Of a stretch of 10,368 nt of DNA, positions 1 through 7,132 are shown piece by piece. The stretch is from contig CAIZGT010000302.1 in NCBI GenBank assembly GCA_903932545.1, forward strand, positions 1-10,368, in the 5' to 3' direction. The notes below the pieces were generated by a model. It saw only the letters and a list, made by a program, of their open reading frames with translations, did not search any database and was not told the origin of the DNA. Position 1 is the first letter of the stretch; every line of letters starts with the position of its first letter. Source of the DNA: an uncultured Rhodospirillales bacterium. GTDB lineage: Bacteria > Pseudomonadota > Alphaproteobacteria > Acetobacterales > Acetobacteraceae. The position numbers and the translations under genes were made by a program.

Positions 1-110
1 CGGCGCGCGCCAGCGGCGGCCAATGCGCCACCCATGCCCATCCGCAGCAATCCACGCCGCGCACTGTGCAGCCCGGTGATCCCATTCATGGTGATTTTTG
101 GCCCAGTCAT
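1..110 (-). CDS. 5' end of a divergent gene with a Tat-like signal peptide (cut by window edge)
   Basis: Seen: reading leftward from the ATG at 110-108, the frame stays open to the window edge for about 36 codons. It contains SARRGLLRMGMGGALAAAG, a twin-arginine pair followed by a small, hydrophobic, Gly/Ala-rich stretch. That order is typical of a Tat signal peptide, so the product is probably exported folded to the periplasm. A GGAGG-like stretch lies about 12 nt upstream of this ATG, which is rather far. In-frame alternatives are ATG at 131 and ATG at 89; neither has a better ribosome site. The body of the protein lies outside the window, so its function cannot be stated. It is divergent from the response regulator and shares its upstream region, so it could be a target of that two-component system (inference). 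Confidence 0.5.
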   Translation of the reverse strand, partial: MTGPKITMNGITGLHSARRGLLRMGMGGALAAAGAR

Positions 111-257
111 CTTGCCGTTGCGCCTCCCCATCAGCCACGCTTGACCGCGTGCCAATCTCTTGCGCTAGTTATTGGCCGACCTTTGAGAGTCCGCGATTAA
201 ATTCGATGACAGGGTCTTGAACGACATTTTCTAAGCAAAAAGGCCAGGGTGGGCGCA
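111..257. promoter_or_regulatory. Divergent intergenic region upstream of the two-component operon
   Basis: This stretch separates the leftward Tat-signal gene from the response regulator and must hold promoters for one or both. The best plus-strand match I see is TTGACC at 141-146 with GCTAGT at 164-169 (17-nt spacing), which is weak at the -10. A second AT-rich patch (GATTAAATT, 195-203) lies nearer the gene. I see no clear paired direct repeats that would mark a response-regulator operator. Confidence 0.2.
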
Positions 258-938
258 ATGACTGCAATTTTGGTGATGGAAGACGACGCCGCCACCGCCG
301 CAGAGATTGCGCTTGAGCTTGGCCGATTGGGCTTTGTTGTGGAGATTGCCGCCGATGGGGCCGAGGCCCTGGCGCGCGCCAGGGCGGGGACGTGGCAGGC
401 CTTTGTGGTGGATCGCATGTTGCCGGGCATGGACGGGTTATCGATTATCCGCACCCTGCGCGCAGAGGGCATCGACACCCCTGCCCTGGTGCTGAGCGCG
501 CTGGACGCGGTGGCTGAGCGCATCATCGGACTGCGCGCAGGGGGGGATGATTATCTCGTCAAACCTTTCGCATTGGGTGAGTTGACGGCACGGCTAGAAG
601 TGCTGATCCGCCGACCGCGCGATGTGGAACAAACGCATCTGCGACTGGGGCCGGTTGAACTTGATCTGGTCGGTCGCGTGGCGCGACGGGCGGGCCGAGA
701 TTTGGAGTTGCTGCATCGGGAATTTCAAATTCTGGAATATCTGTTGCGCCGGGCGGGGCAAGTGGTAACCCGCCAAATGTTGCTTGAAGATGTTTTTGGT
801 TACCGATTCGAATTAAAAACCAACCTGCTGGATGTCCATATCGGGCGGCTGCGGCGCAAGCTCGACTCGGCCGGTGAGACCGCGATGCTGACCACCATTC
901 GCGGCACCGGATTTCAATTGGACGCGCCGACTGCATGA
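258..938 (+). CDS. OmpR/PhoB-family response regulator
   Basis: A 226-residue two-component transcription factor. The receiver domain (about 1-118) has the acidic pair D9/D10, the phospho-acceptor D52 in VVDRMLPGMDG, the switch residue S80 and K102 in the KPF motif. The winged-helix DNA-binding domain (about 126-224) has the usual LLHREFQILEYLL opening, a recognition-helix region ending in VHIGRLRRKLD, and the closing IRGTGFQL wing. All key residues are present, so it should be phosphorylated by its partner kinase and bind DNA in the cytoplasm. I chose ATG at 258 because it leaves the standard short lead into ILVMEDD; GTG at 249 is in frame but adds only three residues. Its stop overlaps the start of the histidine kinase (ATGA), so the two are translationally coupled. 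The regulated genes cannot be read from the sequence. Confidence 0.97.
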   Translation: MTAILVMEDDAATAAEIALELGRLGFVVEIAADGAEALARARAGTWQAFVVDRMLPGMDGLSIIRTLRAEGIDTPALVLSALDAVAERIIGLRAGGDDYLVKPFALGELTARLEVLIRRPRDVEQTHLRLGPVELDLVGRVARRAGRDLELLHREFQILEYLLRRAGQVVTRQMLLEDVFGYRFELKTNLLDVHIGRLRRKLDSAGETAMLTTIRGTGFQLDAPTA

Positions 939-2317
939 CGGCGCAAAGCAGTTTTGTTCCGCTGTGGCGGCGTCGCGGGGTGCGGTGGGGCGTGGTGGTG
1001 GCGGTGCTGTTTTGCGGCTTTTTCCTCGCCGTTTTTCAGTTGGTGTATTGGCGCGCGACGAATTTTATTCTCAACAGCCTGGATCGTTCGGTGACCGAGC
1101 AATTGGAATTGCTTGCCGCTCGCCCGGCGGAGATGCTGCCGTTTATGATCCGCTCGCGGATGAATGGCGGGCCTGCCGTGGTGACGCAGGTTGGGCTGTT
1201 CTCGAGCAGTGGGCTTTGGCAGGTTGGCGATCTGGTGACGCTGCCGAACACGCTGCCGCTGGATGGCCACGCTCATGACGCCACCGGCGGCGAGGCGGAG
1301 ATGCATCTGCGGGCGGCCGGGCGGATTTTGCCAAACGGGCAGATCTTGGTGGCGGCACGCGATGCGGCTGAAATTCTGGAAGTGCGGGATGATTTTGTGC
1401 ACGCCGCAACGCTGGTGGTGGCACCCGCATTGGTGATGAGCCTTGTTGGTGGCATCGCCATTGGCATGCTCAGCGAACGCCGACTGCGCGGCATCAACAC
1501 CACCGCTGAGCGAATTATTGGCGGCGACTTGACGCTGCGATTGCCAGTTGACGGCAGTGGCGACGATCTTGATCGGCTGTGCATCATCGTCAACCGGGTG
1601 CTGGATCGGCTTGAGGCGGGGATTGAAGCGTTGCGCAGCGCGGGCGAGAACATTGCGCATGACCTGCGAACGCCATTGACGGCGCTGCGGGTGCGTCTTG
1701 AACGCGCGATCATCGTGATCGGTTCTGAGGCTGCGGCGGCGCGACCGATTGAGCAAGCCATCGACAGCGTTGATCAGGCGCTATCCACCATCACCGCCTT
1801 GCTGCGGATTGCCGATATTCAGCATGGTGTGCGGGTTTCAGCCTTTGCAGTGCTGGATCTGCCGCCGCTTTTGGAGGAGACGGCGGAGATATTTCGGCCA
1901 CTGGCGGAGGAGCGCGGCATCTCACTGTCTGTTGTGGTGACCAGAACGGCACAGATTGAGGGGGATCGGGCGCTGATTATCGAGGCTCTCGCCAATCTGG
2001 TGGACAATGCGGTGAAGTTCACCCCCGATGGCGGGCGGGTGGAATTGAGCCTCTACGGTCCGCCCGCGCGCGTTGTGCTCAGCGTGGCCGACACCGGCCC
2101 AGGCATCCCGTTTGACATGCGCCAATCGGTGCTGCGCCGCTTTTTCCGCCTTGATGGCAGCCGCACATCTCAGGGGAGCGGATTGGGATTGAGCATGGTG
2201 AAGGCGATTGCTGACCTGCATCAGGGCGAGCTAAAGATCTCCGACGGCAATCCGGGCTGCGTTGTTCAACTGATATTTCCCACAATTGGGCCGACAATTG
2301 GCCCCGCGCTCGATTGA
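935..2317 (+). CDS. Membrane-bound sensor histidine kinase
   Basis: A 460-residue inner-membrane kinase paired with the upstream regulator. Order of parts: a basic N-terminus, a first membrane helix (about 17-39), a periplasmic sensor region of about 115 residues (40-155), a second membrane helix (about 156-179), a HAMP-type linker (about 180-232), and a HisKA dimerisation helix with H242 in AHDLRTPLTALR. The ATPase domain follows, with the N box NLVDNAVKFTP (N354, N358), G1 box DTGPGIP (386-392), RRFFRLD, and G2 box GSGLGLS (414-420). All catalytic motifs are intact. The sensor region has no motif I can assign, so the stimulus is unknown. The C-terminal tail IGPTIGPALD is encoded by a 12-nt tandem duplication. 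The stop lies 3 nt from the stop of the convergent amidase gene. Confidence 0.97.
   Translation: MTAQSSFVPLWRRRGVRWGVVVAVLFCGFFLAVFQLVYWRATNFILNSLDRSVTEQLELLAARPAEMLPFMIRSRMNGGPAVVTQVGLFSSSGLWQVGDLVTLPNTLPLDGHAHDATGGEAEMHLRAAGRILPNGQILVAARDAAEILEVRDDFVHAATLVVAPALVMSLVGGIAIGMLSERRLRGINTTAERIIGGDLTLRLPVDGSGDDLDRLCIIVNRVLDRLEAGIEALRSAGENIAHDLRTPLTALRVRLERAIIVIGSEAAAARPIEQAIDSVDQALSTITALLRIADIQHGVRVSAFAVLDLPPLLEETAEIFRPLAEERGISLSVVVTRTAQIEGDRALIIEALANLVDNAVKFTPDGGRVELSLYGPPARVVLSVADTGPGIPFDMRQSVLRRFFRLDGSRTSQGSGLGLSMVKAIADLHQGELKISDGNPGCVVQLIFPTIGPTIGPALD
2282..2305 (+). repeat. 12-nt tandem repeat inside the kinase 3' end
   Basis: ACAATTGGGCCG (2282-2293) is followed directly by ACAATTGGCCCC (2294-2305), matching at 10 of 12 positions. 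It encodes the repeated T-I-G-P in the kinase tail, beyond the end of the ATPase domain. The two copies also let GGGCC pair with GGCCC (5 bp), but no T-run follows, so I do not call it a terminator. Confidence 0.75.
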
Positions 2318-2320
2318 GTT

Positions 2321-4636
2321 TCACCCGCGCATTGGGATCACCCCGAAATCCGGCGGCATAACCCGGCGTTGCGAGGCCTTCTCGTAGGCCGAGGCGATTT
2401 TCAGCAGAACGTCTTCGCGGCCCGGCTCGGCGCGGAACACCAGCGAGAATGGCAGGCCGGGCGCGGCGAGTTGGGTTGGGATGGCTGAGGGCGTGGGAAT
2501 GTAGCTTTTGCCGTCTGCGCTCAGCTTGAACACCGGATCATAGGCCACTGAGACGTAACCTGCGGGGACCAGCATTTCGGTGAGACCGGCATTGGGGCCA
2601 TAGAACGATTCCATGCGCAGATTTTGCGGCGTGCCGGGGTCAATCGCGCCGCCGATTTTGGCAGGCGGCAGCGGGGTGTGGAGGCGGACCAGCGCGTCGA
2701 GCTTGTTTTCCAAAATTACCATCATATCCGCCCGGCGCAGCAATTCGCGCAGCATGATGCGCTCATTCACGCCTTGGCGGCCGAGGAGGTGGTTGCGCGG
2801 GTCGGCGACTTCTTCCCAGTTGAGGAAGGCGCTGCGCTGATCGTCGCCCCAGAATTTGGAACGCGCGTTGAGTTCGCGCCAATTCGACAGGGTTTCGGTG
2901 AAGCCCTGCTCTGCCCAATCGGCGGCGCGGCGGGAGAGGTATTGCGAGATGTGGAAGCGGAAGGTGTTGGCGAGTTCTTGCGGCTGGATGGCGGCGATGT
3001 CGAAATTCGACGGTGGTGGGATCAGGCCATCGGCAAGACCCACGCAGTAGTCGATTGGGGCCATGCTGCCTTTGCCGAAGATTTTGCCGGGCAGGAATTC
3101 GGTGGGGCGGATGGCGGCTTCGAATTCTTTGAACAGCGGTGTGCCGTCACGCCCAAGGCGGAACAGCAGGTCGGGCATGAACACCGGCACCAAGCGGCAG
3201 AGCGCTTTGGTGAAATCGACGACCATGGGCTCGATATCGGGGTCGGGCGTCCAGTATGGATGGCCGGATTCGACGAGTGTGGCACCGAGGGTGCCGCCGA
3301 TGATGGTTTTGATCTCCAACGCCGCCGCCGAGGTGATCGGCTTGGTGGAGATCTCGCCAGGGCGGACCAGCATCGATTCACGGATCACGCCGATGCGCAG
3401 GCCGGATAGCGTTCCGGGGGCGCCGTTGGGGCTGACATGGCTTGCGTAGCGCGTGTTCAGCACCGAGGAGCGCGGAACGGTGGTGTAGACGTCGCGTGGG
3501 TCGTAATAGCCCGCATCGGGGTCTTTCAGCGCGTCCAGCACCTTGGCGCAATCGGCGAGTTTGCGGGCGTGGATGCCGGTGCGGTCGCAGTAGATATCGG
3601 CCCCAATCGCGCCGCCATCAAAGCCGATCATCGCCTTGTGCGGCAGGATGAGGGCGACGGCGTTGTGGTTGGATGGGCCACGACAGGAGGCGCGAGTTTC
3701 CTCGCCGAGACTGCACATCACCAGATTTGTGCTGACCGACAGGGCTGAGCCGGAGCTTGAGCCGAGTGAGGCGGAGCGTGTGGTGTCATACGGGTTGGAC
3801 GGATTGCCGCCCCAGGTGCTGCGCTGATAGCCGAGGGTGGAGTGCAGCACTTTGTTCGGCGTGTGCCGCCCGCCGGGATCGCCGGCGCGGCCGTTGTATT
3901 CGGTGTTGACGGCCTTGGCGTAGATGATCGCGCCCTTACGGCGGAGCTGATCGACGAGGATGTGGTCGCGGGCGGGGGCGTCCATGTCATAGGCCGCGTC
4001 TCCGCCGCCGGTGGAGCGCATGTCCTTGGTGTCGAACGGGTCTTTGAAGGAGAACACGACGCCATACATCGGCATCGCTTCGAGGTCGGGATGGGTGCCG
4101 TATTGCGCGTCTAGCTCGGCAGCGCGTTCCAGCGCGTCGGGATAGTGGCGGAAGACGTCGCAGAATGGTGGGGCACCTGGTGGGAGCGGGCCAAGACTGG
4201 GATGGCGGTCGAAATCGCCCTTGCAAGTGACGCTGCGTTCACCGCGGATGTTGAGGGTGGCGAGCGTGTTGACCTGGCCTGCGTTCGGTTTGCCAACAAG
4301 CATGCCGAATTGTTGCATCACGGAGGGATCGGACGCGGTGGGCTCCATCCGGCCGAATTCGAGCGGTGGGCCGACATAACGGTCGAGATCAGGCAGCACG
4401 GTGGAGGCGGCGACCGTCTCAGTGGGGAATTGCAGCGGCGCGCCGGCGCGGATGGTGCCGGTGGTGGGGGCGATATCGTTGCCATCCTCGGTGAGCAGCA
4501 GGCTCGACGGGCCGTTGAATTGGCGCGCACGGTCGATGTAGTGCTGGACGACGGCCACGCAGGTGGTGTCGCCTGCGCAGATGGCGGCGTGCAAGTCGTC
4601 GATAGTGGCTTCTTCTAGACAGAACTTGCCGCTCAT
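2321..4636 (-). CDS. Long amidase-signature family hydrolase
   Basis: A 771-residue serine amidase, much longer than the usual 450-500. Amidase-signature enzymes hydrolyse C-N amide bonds with a Lys / cis-Ser / Ser triad. All three are visible: K198 in VVFSFKDPFD, S293 in LGSSSGSA, and nucleophile S317 in GEETRASCRGPS. The 24-residue spacing between the two serines matches known members such as malonamidase E2 and FAAH. The usual GTDTGGS loop reads GEETRAS here, so the Gly pair before the nucleophile is Arg-Ala. The N-terminus (EATIDDLHAAICAGD) is the family's normal cytoplasmic opening and there is no signal peptide. The extra length lies before K198 and in about residues 470-620. The start has a strong GGAGGA ribosome site. 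The substrate is not deducible. It is divergent from a substrate-binding protein gene, which may supply its substrate (inference). Confidence 0.93.
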   Translation of the reverse strand: MSGKFCLEEATIDDLHAAICAGDTTCVAVVQHYIDRARQFNGPSSLLLTEDGNDIAPTTGTIRAGAPLQFPTETVAASTVLPDLDRYVGPPLEFGRMEPTASDPSVMQQFGMLVGKPNAGQVNTLATLNIRGERSVTCKGDFDRHPSLGPLPPGAPPFCDVFRHYPDALERAAELDAQYGTHPDLEAMPMYGVVFSFKDPFDTKDMRSTGGGDAAYDMDAPARDHILVDQLRRKGAIIYAKAVNTEYNGRAGDPGGRHTPNKVLHSTLGYQRSTWGGNPSNPYDTTRSASLGSSSGSALSVSTNLVMCSLGEETRASCRGPSNHNAVALILPHKAMIGFDGGAIGADIYCDRTGIHARKLADCAKVLDALKDPDAGYYDPRDVYTTVPRSSVLNTRYASHVSPNGAPGTLSGLRIGVIRESMLVRPGEISTKPITSAAALEIKTIIGGTLGATLVESGHPYWTPDPDIEPMVVDFTKALCRLVPVFMPDLLFRLGRDGTPLFKEFEAAIRPTEFLPGKIFGKGSMAPIDYCVGLADGLIPPPSNFDIAAIQPQELANTFRFHISQYLSRRAADWAEQGFTETLSNWRELNARSKFWGDDQRSAFLNWEEVADPRNHLLGRQGVNERIMLRELLRRADMMVILENKLDALVRLHTPLPPAKIGGAIDPGTPQNLRMESFYGPNAGLTEMLVPAGYVSVAYDPVFKLSADGKSYIPTPSAIPTQLAAPGLPFSLVFRAEPGREDVLLKIASAYEKASQRRVMPPDFGVIPMRG

Positions 4637-4659
4637 GTGTTGTCCTCCGCGTGCGGATG

Positions 4660-4688
4660 AGTATTCGAGGCTTGTGGGTGATCAGCAA
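4660..4688 (-). promoter_or_regulatory. Candidate sigma-70-type promoter of the amidase gene
   Basis: On the minus strand, TTGCTG (4688-4683) and AATACT (4665-4660) are spaced by 17 nt, and the -10 ends 23 nt before the amidase ATG, just upstream of its GGAGGA ribosome site. The boxes match the consensus at only 3 of 6 and 4 of 6 positions, so this rests mainly on spacing and position. I found no comparably placed promoter for the divergent substrate-binding protein gene. Confidence 0.3.
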
Positions 4689-4773
4689 GCCCCGTGCCAG
4701 TGTAAAAAATCTGGTACGCTACTTGCAGTGCGCCATTGCAGCTTGGTCCTTCTCTTTTCGCAAGAGGTGCAAG

Positions 4774-6381
4774 ATGCAGCGTCGCGATCTTTTGGCCGCA
4801 ACCGGCGGTCTCGGTCTTGGAATGCTCGGCCTCGCCTCCCCCAGCCAATCGCAGACGCCGGAGCAGGTGTTGCGCATCGGCATGACGACCTCAGACGTGC
4901 CAACCACCGGCGGCATTCCCGACAATGGCAGCGAGGGCGGGCGGTTTGCGGGCTATACGATCTATGACGCGCTGGTGAATTGGGATTTCACCAAGACGGA
5001 TGATTTTGCTGACCTGACGCCGGGTCTGGCCACGGAATGGCATATCGACCCGGACAATCATCTGCGCTGGATTTTCACCATTCGCCAGGGGGTGAAGTTT
5101 CATGACGGCTCGCTGTTGGTGCCGGAGGATATTGTTTGGAACTTTGACCGGCATTTGAACAAGGATGCGCCGCATTACGATAAGGTTCAGGCGGGAAGTT
5201 ATCTGACCTATACCTCGGCGGTGAAAAAATATGAGGTGATCGGGCCTGATCAGGTTGCGCTGTACACTGCACAACCTTTCAGCATGCTGCCGTATTTGCT
5301 GTCTCGGGTGTTTATTGTCAGCCCCAGGCAATACGCGAAAATTGGCAATTGGCAGGATTTCCGGGCCGCGCCGTCTGGCACCGGGCCGTTCAAAGTGGTG
5401 CGCGTGGTTCCGCGCACTTCGTTTGAACTGGCGCGCAATGCGGAATACTGGGACCGCACGCGGGTGCCGAAGCTTGCGCGGATGATCCTCTCGCCGGTGC
5501 CGGATGCGCTGTCTCGGGTGGCGGCGCTGCAATCGGGGCAGTTGGATTTTATTGAGTATCCGGCGCCAGACACCATTCCCACGCTGAAGGCGGCGGGATT
5601 TCAGGTGGTGACGAAGCCGTATCCGCATATTTGGGCGTGGCATGCGAGCAATGCTGAGGGTGCGCCATTTCATGACATTCGGGTGCGGCGCGCGCTGAAT
5701 TATGCGCTGGACCGCGATGCGATGGTGGCGCTGTTGGCGGGCACGGCGATCCCGGCGCGGGGGCCGTGGCCGGAGGGGACGAAGTATTTCGGCACGCCCA
5801 CCGAGCATTATCGTTACGATCCGGCCAAGGCGCGGGCGTTGTTGGCGGAGGCGGGGTTTGGGCCTGCGAACAAGCTGACGATTAGGGTGCAGGTGCCGAC
5901 TTCCGGCTCGGGCAACATGGTGCCGCTGCCGATGGCGGAGTTTGTGCAGCAGAATTATGCCGAGTTCGGCGTGGTGGTGGAATATGTGGTCTCGGACTGG
6001 AACACCGTGCTGAGCAGCATGCGCCAGCGGGCGGACACGATGACCAATCCGCGCATCGATGTGATCAATCACGGCCTGCCGATTTCGGACCCGACGCAAT
6101 TGTTCCTCAATTTCTCAGGTGCGGCGATCCCGCCGAACGGGTCGAATTGGAGCATGTATGTGGACCCGAAAGTGGACGATCTGCTGGCCCGTGCGTTTGC
6201 CAATTTTGAGGCGGGGCCACGGGATGCGCTGATCGCGCAGGCGCACGCGCAGATTGTGGACGATGCGCCTTGGGTGTTCGCGGTGCATGATTTGAACCCG
6301 CGCGCGCTGGGGCCGAGGGTGCGGGGGTTTAAGCAGGCGCAGAGTTGGTATCAGGATTTTACGGGGATTTGTGTGGGGTGA
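4774..6381 (+). CDS. ABC-transporter substrate-binding protein, family 5 (peptide/nickel type)
   Basis: A 535-residue periplasmic solute-binding protein of the SBP_bac_5 (DppA/OppA-like) family, which captures peptides or similar solutes for an ABC importer. The N-terminus MQRRDLLAATGGLGLGMLG is a Tat-like signal peptide, with likely cleavage near residues 26-28. Family landmarks in order: LTPGLATEWHID (81-92), the signature region around FTIRQGVKFHDGS (101-113), GTGPFKVVR (202-210), IRVRRALNYALDRDAMV (302-318) and YDPAKARALLAEAGF (348-362). I chose ATG 4774 because AGAGG lies about 6 nt upstream and the signal peptide begins there; the open frame reaches back to a GTG at 4651, but that would bury the signal peptide. 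No permease or ATPase gene is in the window, so its transporter must be elsewhere. The ligand is unknown. The divergent amidase is the only functional hint. Confidence 0.93.
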   Translation: MQRRDLLAATGGLGLGMLGLASPSQSQTPEQVLRIGMTTSDVPTTGGIPDNGSEGGRFAGYTIYDALVNWDFTKTDDFADLTPGLATEWHIDPDNHLRWIFTIRQGVKFHDGSLLVPEDIVWNFDRHLNKDAPHYDKVQAGSYLTYTSAVKKYEVIGPDQVALYTAQPFSMLPYLLSRVFIVSPRQYAKIGNWQDFRAAPSGTGPFKVVRVVPRTSFELARNAEYWDRTRVPKLARMILSPVPDALSRVAALQSGQLDFIEYPAPDTIPTLKAAGFQVVTKPYPHIWAWHASNAEGAPFHDIRVRRALNYALDRDAMVALLAGTAIPARGPWPEGTKYFGTPTEHYRYDPAKARALLAEAGFGPANKLTIRVQVPTSGSGNMVPLPMAEFVQQNYAEFGVVVEYVVSDWNTVLSSMRQRADTMTNPRIDVINHGLPISDPTQLFLNFSGAAIPPNGSNWSMYVDPKVDDLLARAFANFEAGPRDALIAQAHAQIVDDAPWVFAVHDLNPRALGPRVRGFKQAQSWYQDFTGICVG

Positions 6382-6511
6382 ATGGGGGGCCGGGAAGAGC
6401 CTAGCCGTCCGAACATTTGCCGCGGGGGAAAATTATTTCAGTAACGAAAATTGTCATCGCTCGGCAGCTTTCTTCATTCTGAAGGGTCGCACTAATATCC
6501 GTGGTTAGGCT

Positions 6512-6520
6512 TGCTATTAT
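6512..6520 (+). promoter_or_regulatory. Extended -10 promoter of the small lipoprotein gene
   Basis: TGCTATTAT fits the extended -10 pattern TGnTATAAT with one mismatch. No good -35 box lies at the right distance, which is usual for extended -10 promoters. The predicted transcript would start near 6526-6528 and carry the GGGAG ribosome site at 6536-6540. The rest of 6382-6549 shows nothing I can name, including no clear terminator for the preceding gene. Confidence 0.5.
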
Positions 6521-6549
6521 GTAGGCCCAATAAACGGGAGTTTGTTATT

Positions 6550-6996
6550 ATGCTTCGCGCAATCACCTCATTGGCCTGTTTGGCTGCGCTCGTGGGATGT
6601 TCCTCAATAATCGAAGGGACAAGTCAGGATATTGCGTTAAATACAAACCCAGCAGGAGCCAATTGCGGAATATATCGCCAAGGACTACGCATTGCTGAAG
6701 TAACAAACACCCCAGGAAGCGCGCTTGTTAAGAAAACAAAGTATGATATAACTGTCCTTTGTATTAAAGATGGTTATCAGCAAGCGACTTATATGAATCA
6801 TTCCGGCTCTGCCGGGGCAACTTTTGGCAATATCGTTGCAGGTGGCCTGATCGGTTGGGGCATTGATAGTGCATCGGGCGCCGACAACAAATACGATGGC
6901 ACAGTCAACTTAACCCTCGTACCAAACCCAACTGCGCCGACAGCACCGACGGCACCTACCCTCCCGGCCACATTGCCCGGTGCGCCAACGAGCTAG
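6550..6996 (+). CDS. Small alphaproteobacterial-type lipoprotein
   Basis: A 148-residue predicted lipoprotein of unknown function. MLRAITSLACLAALVGCSS is a clear signal peptidase II sequence; the lipobox LVGC gives lipidated C17. The mature part has a PEGA-like beta-rich stretch with NTPGSALV (53-60) and ITVLC (67-71), a Gly-rich hydrophobic segment (about 89-110, with NIVAGGLIGWGIDSASG), and a tail of TAP repeats ending in a low-complexity Pro/Thr/Ala run. From memory, similar small lipoproteins are common in alphaproteobacteria without a known role. The ATG is supported by GGGAG 9 nt upstream and by the signal peptide; the frame is open further upstream from a TTG at 6511, but that lies inside the promoter. 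Codons are visibly more AT-rich than in neighbouring genes, which may indicate transfer or weak expression. Confidence 0.78.
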   Translation: MLRAITSLACLAALVGCSSIIEGTSQDIALNTNPAGANCGIYRQGLRIAEVTNTPGSALVKKTKYDITVLCIKDGYQQATYMNHSGSAGATFGNIVAGGLIGWGIDSASGADNKYDGTVNLTLVPNPTAPTAPTAPTLPATLPGAPTS

Positions 6997-7068
6997 CAGA
7001 GGTTGTTATCGCCGGTCGATATGCGGGACTGACATGATCACACCGTCAACCTGAGCAATGCTCCGGGC

Positions 7069-7100
7069 TCCACCGCTTTGGTTGGCTCCATCGCGGTGGA
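7069..7100. repeat. 8-bp inverted repeat with 16-nt loop
   Basis: TCCACCGC (7069-7076) and GCGGTGGA (7093-7100) are perfect reverse complements. The right arm overlaps the first bases of the REP-like palindrome, so the two hairpins are adjacent or mutually exclusive. No T-run follows, which argues against an intrinsic terminator. Confidence 0.6.
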
Positions 7101-7132
7101 TTGCCGCGTCACTGACGCGCCTCGCAATGACG
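7097..7132 (-). repeat. REP-like palindromic element (CGTCATTGCGAGG...GCAATCCA type)
   Basis: On the minus strand the element begins CGTCATTGCGAGG and ends GGCAATCCA. This is the frame of a dispersed intergenic palindrome that I recall from many bacterial genomes. Its outer stem is ATTGC (7100-7104) with GCAAT (7124-7128). The inner stem is CGCGTCA (7105-7111) with TGACGCG (7113-7119) around a single C, with a 4-nt bulge (7120-7123) on one side. Such elements are non-coding and probably spread by transposase-like proteins acting elsewhere. Here it may also affect transcript ends or stability. Confidence 0.65.

Noticed and set aside
914..1756. 280-codon open frame on the minus strand opposite the histidine kinase
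   Set aside because: It is antisense to a gene with every kinase motif intact, and its His/Arg/Gln-rich product looks like a GC-rich shadow.
2282..2310. GGGCC/GGCCC hairpin at the end of the kinase gene as a terminator
   Set aside because: The stem is 5 bp, lies inside the coding region and is not followed by a T-run.
2624..3409. 261-codon open frame on the plus strand opposite the amidase
   Set aside because: The amidase triad and family pattern lie on the other strand; this frame has no start signal or recognisable motif.
4891..6099. 402-codon open frame on the minus strand opposite the substrate-binding protein
   Set aside because: Its composition is almost all Arg, His, Pro and Gln with no domain-like pattern, and the opposite strand is a clear family 5 binding protein.
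6382..6549. Terminator or small RNA between the binding protein and the lipoprotein
   Set aside because: I could not find a stable stem with a T-run, and nothing marks an RNA gene beyond the lipoprotein promoter.
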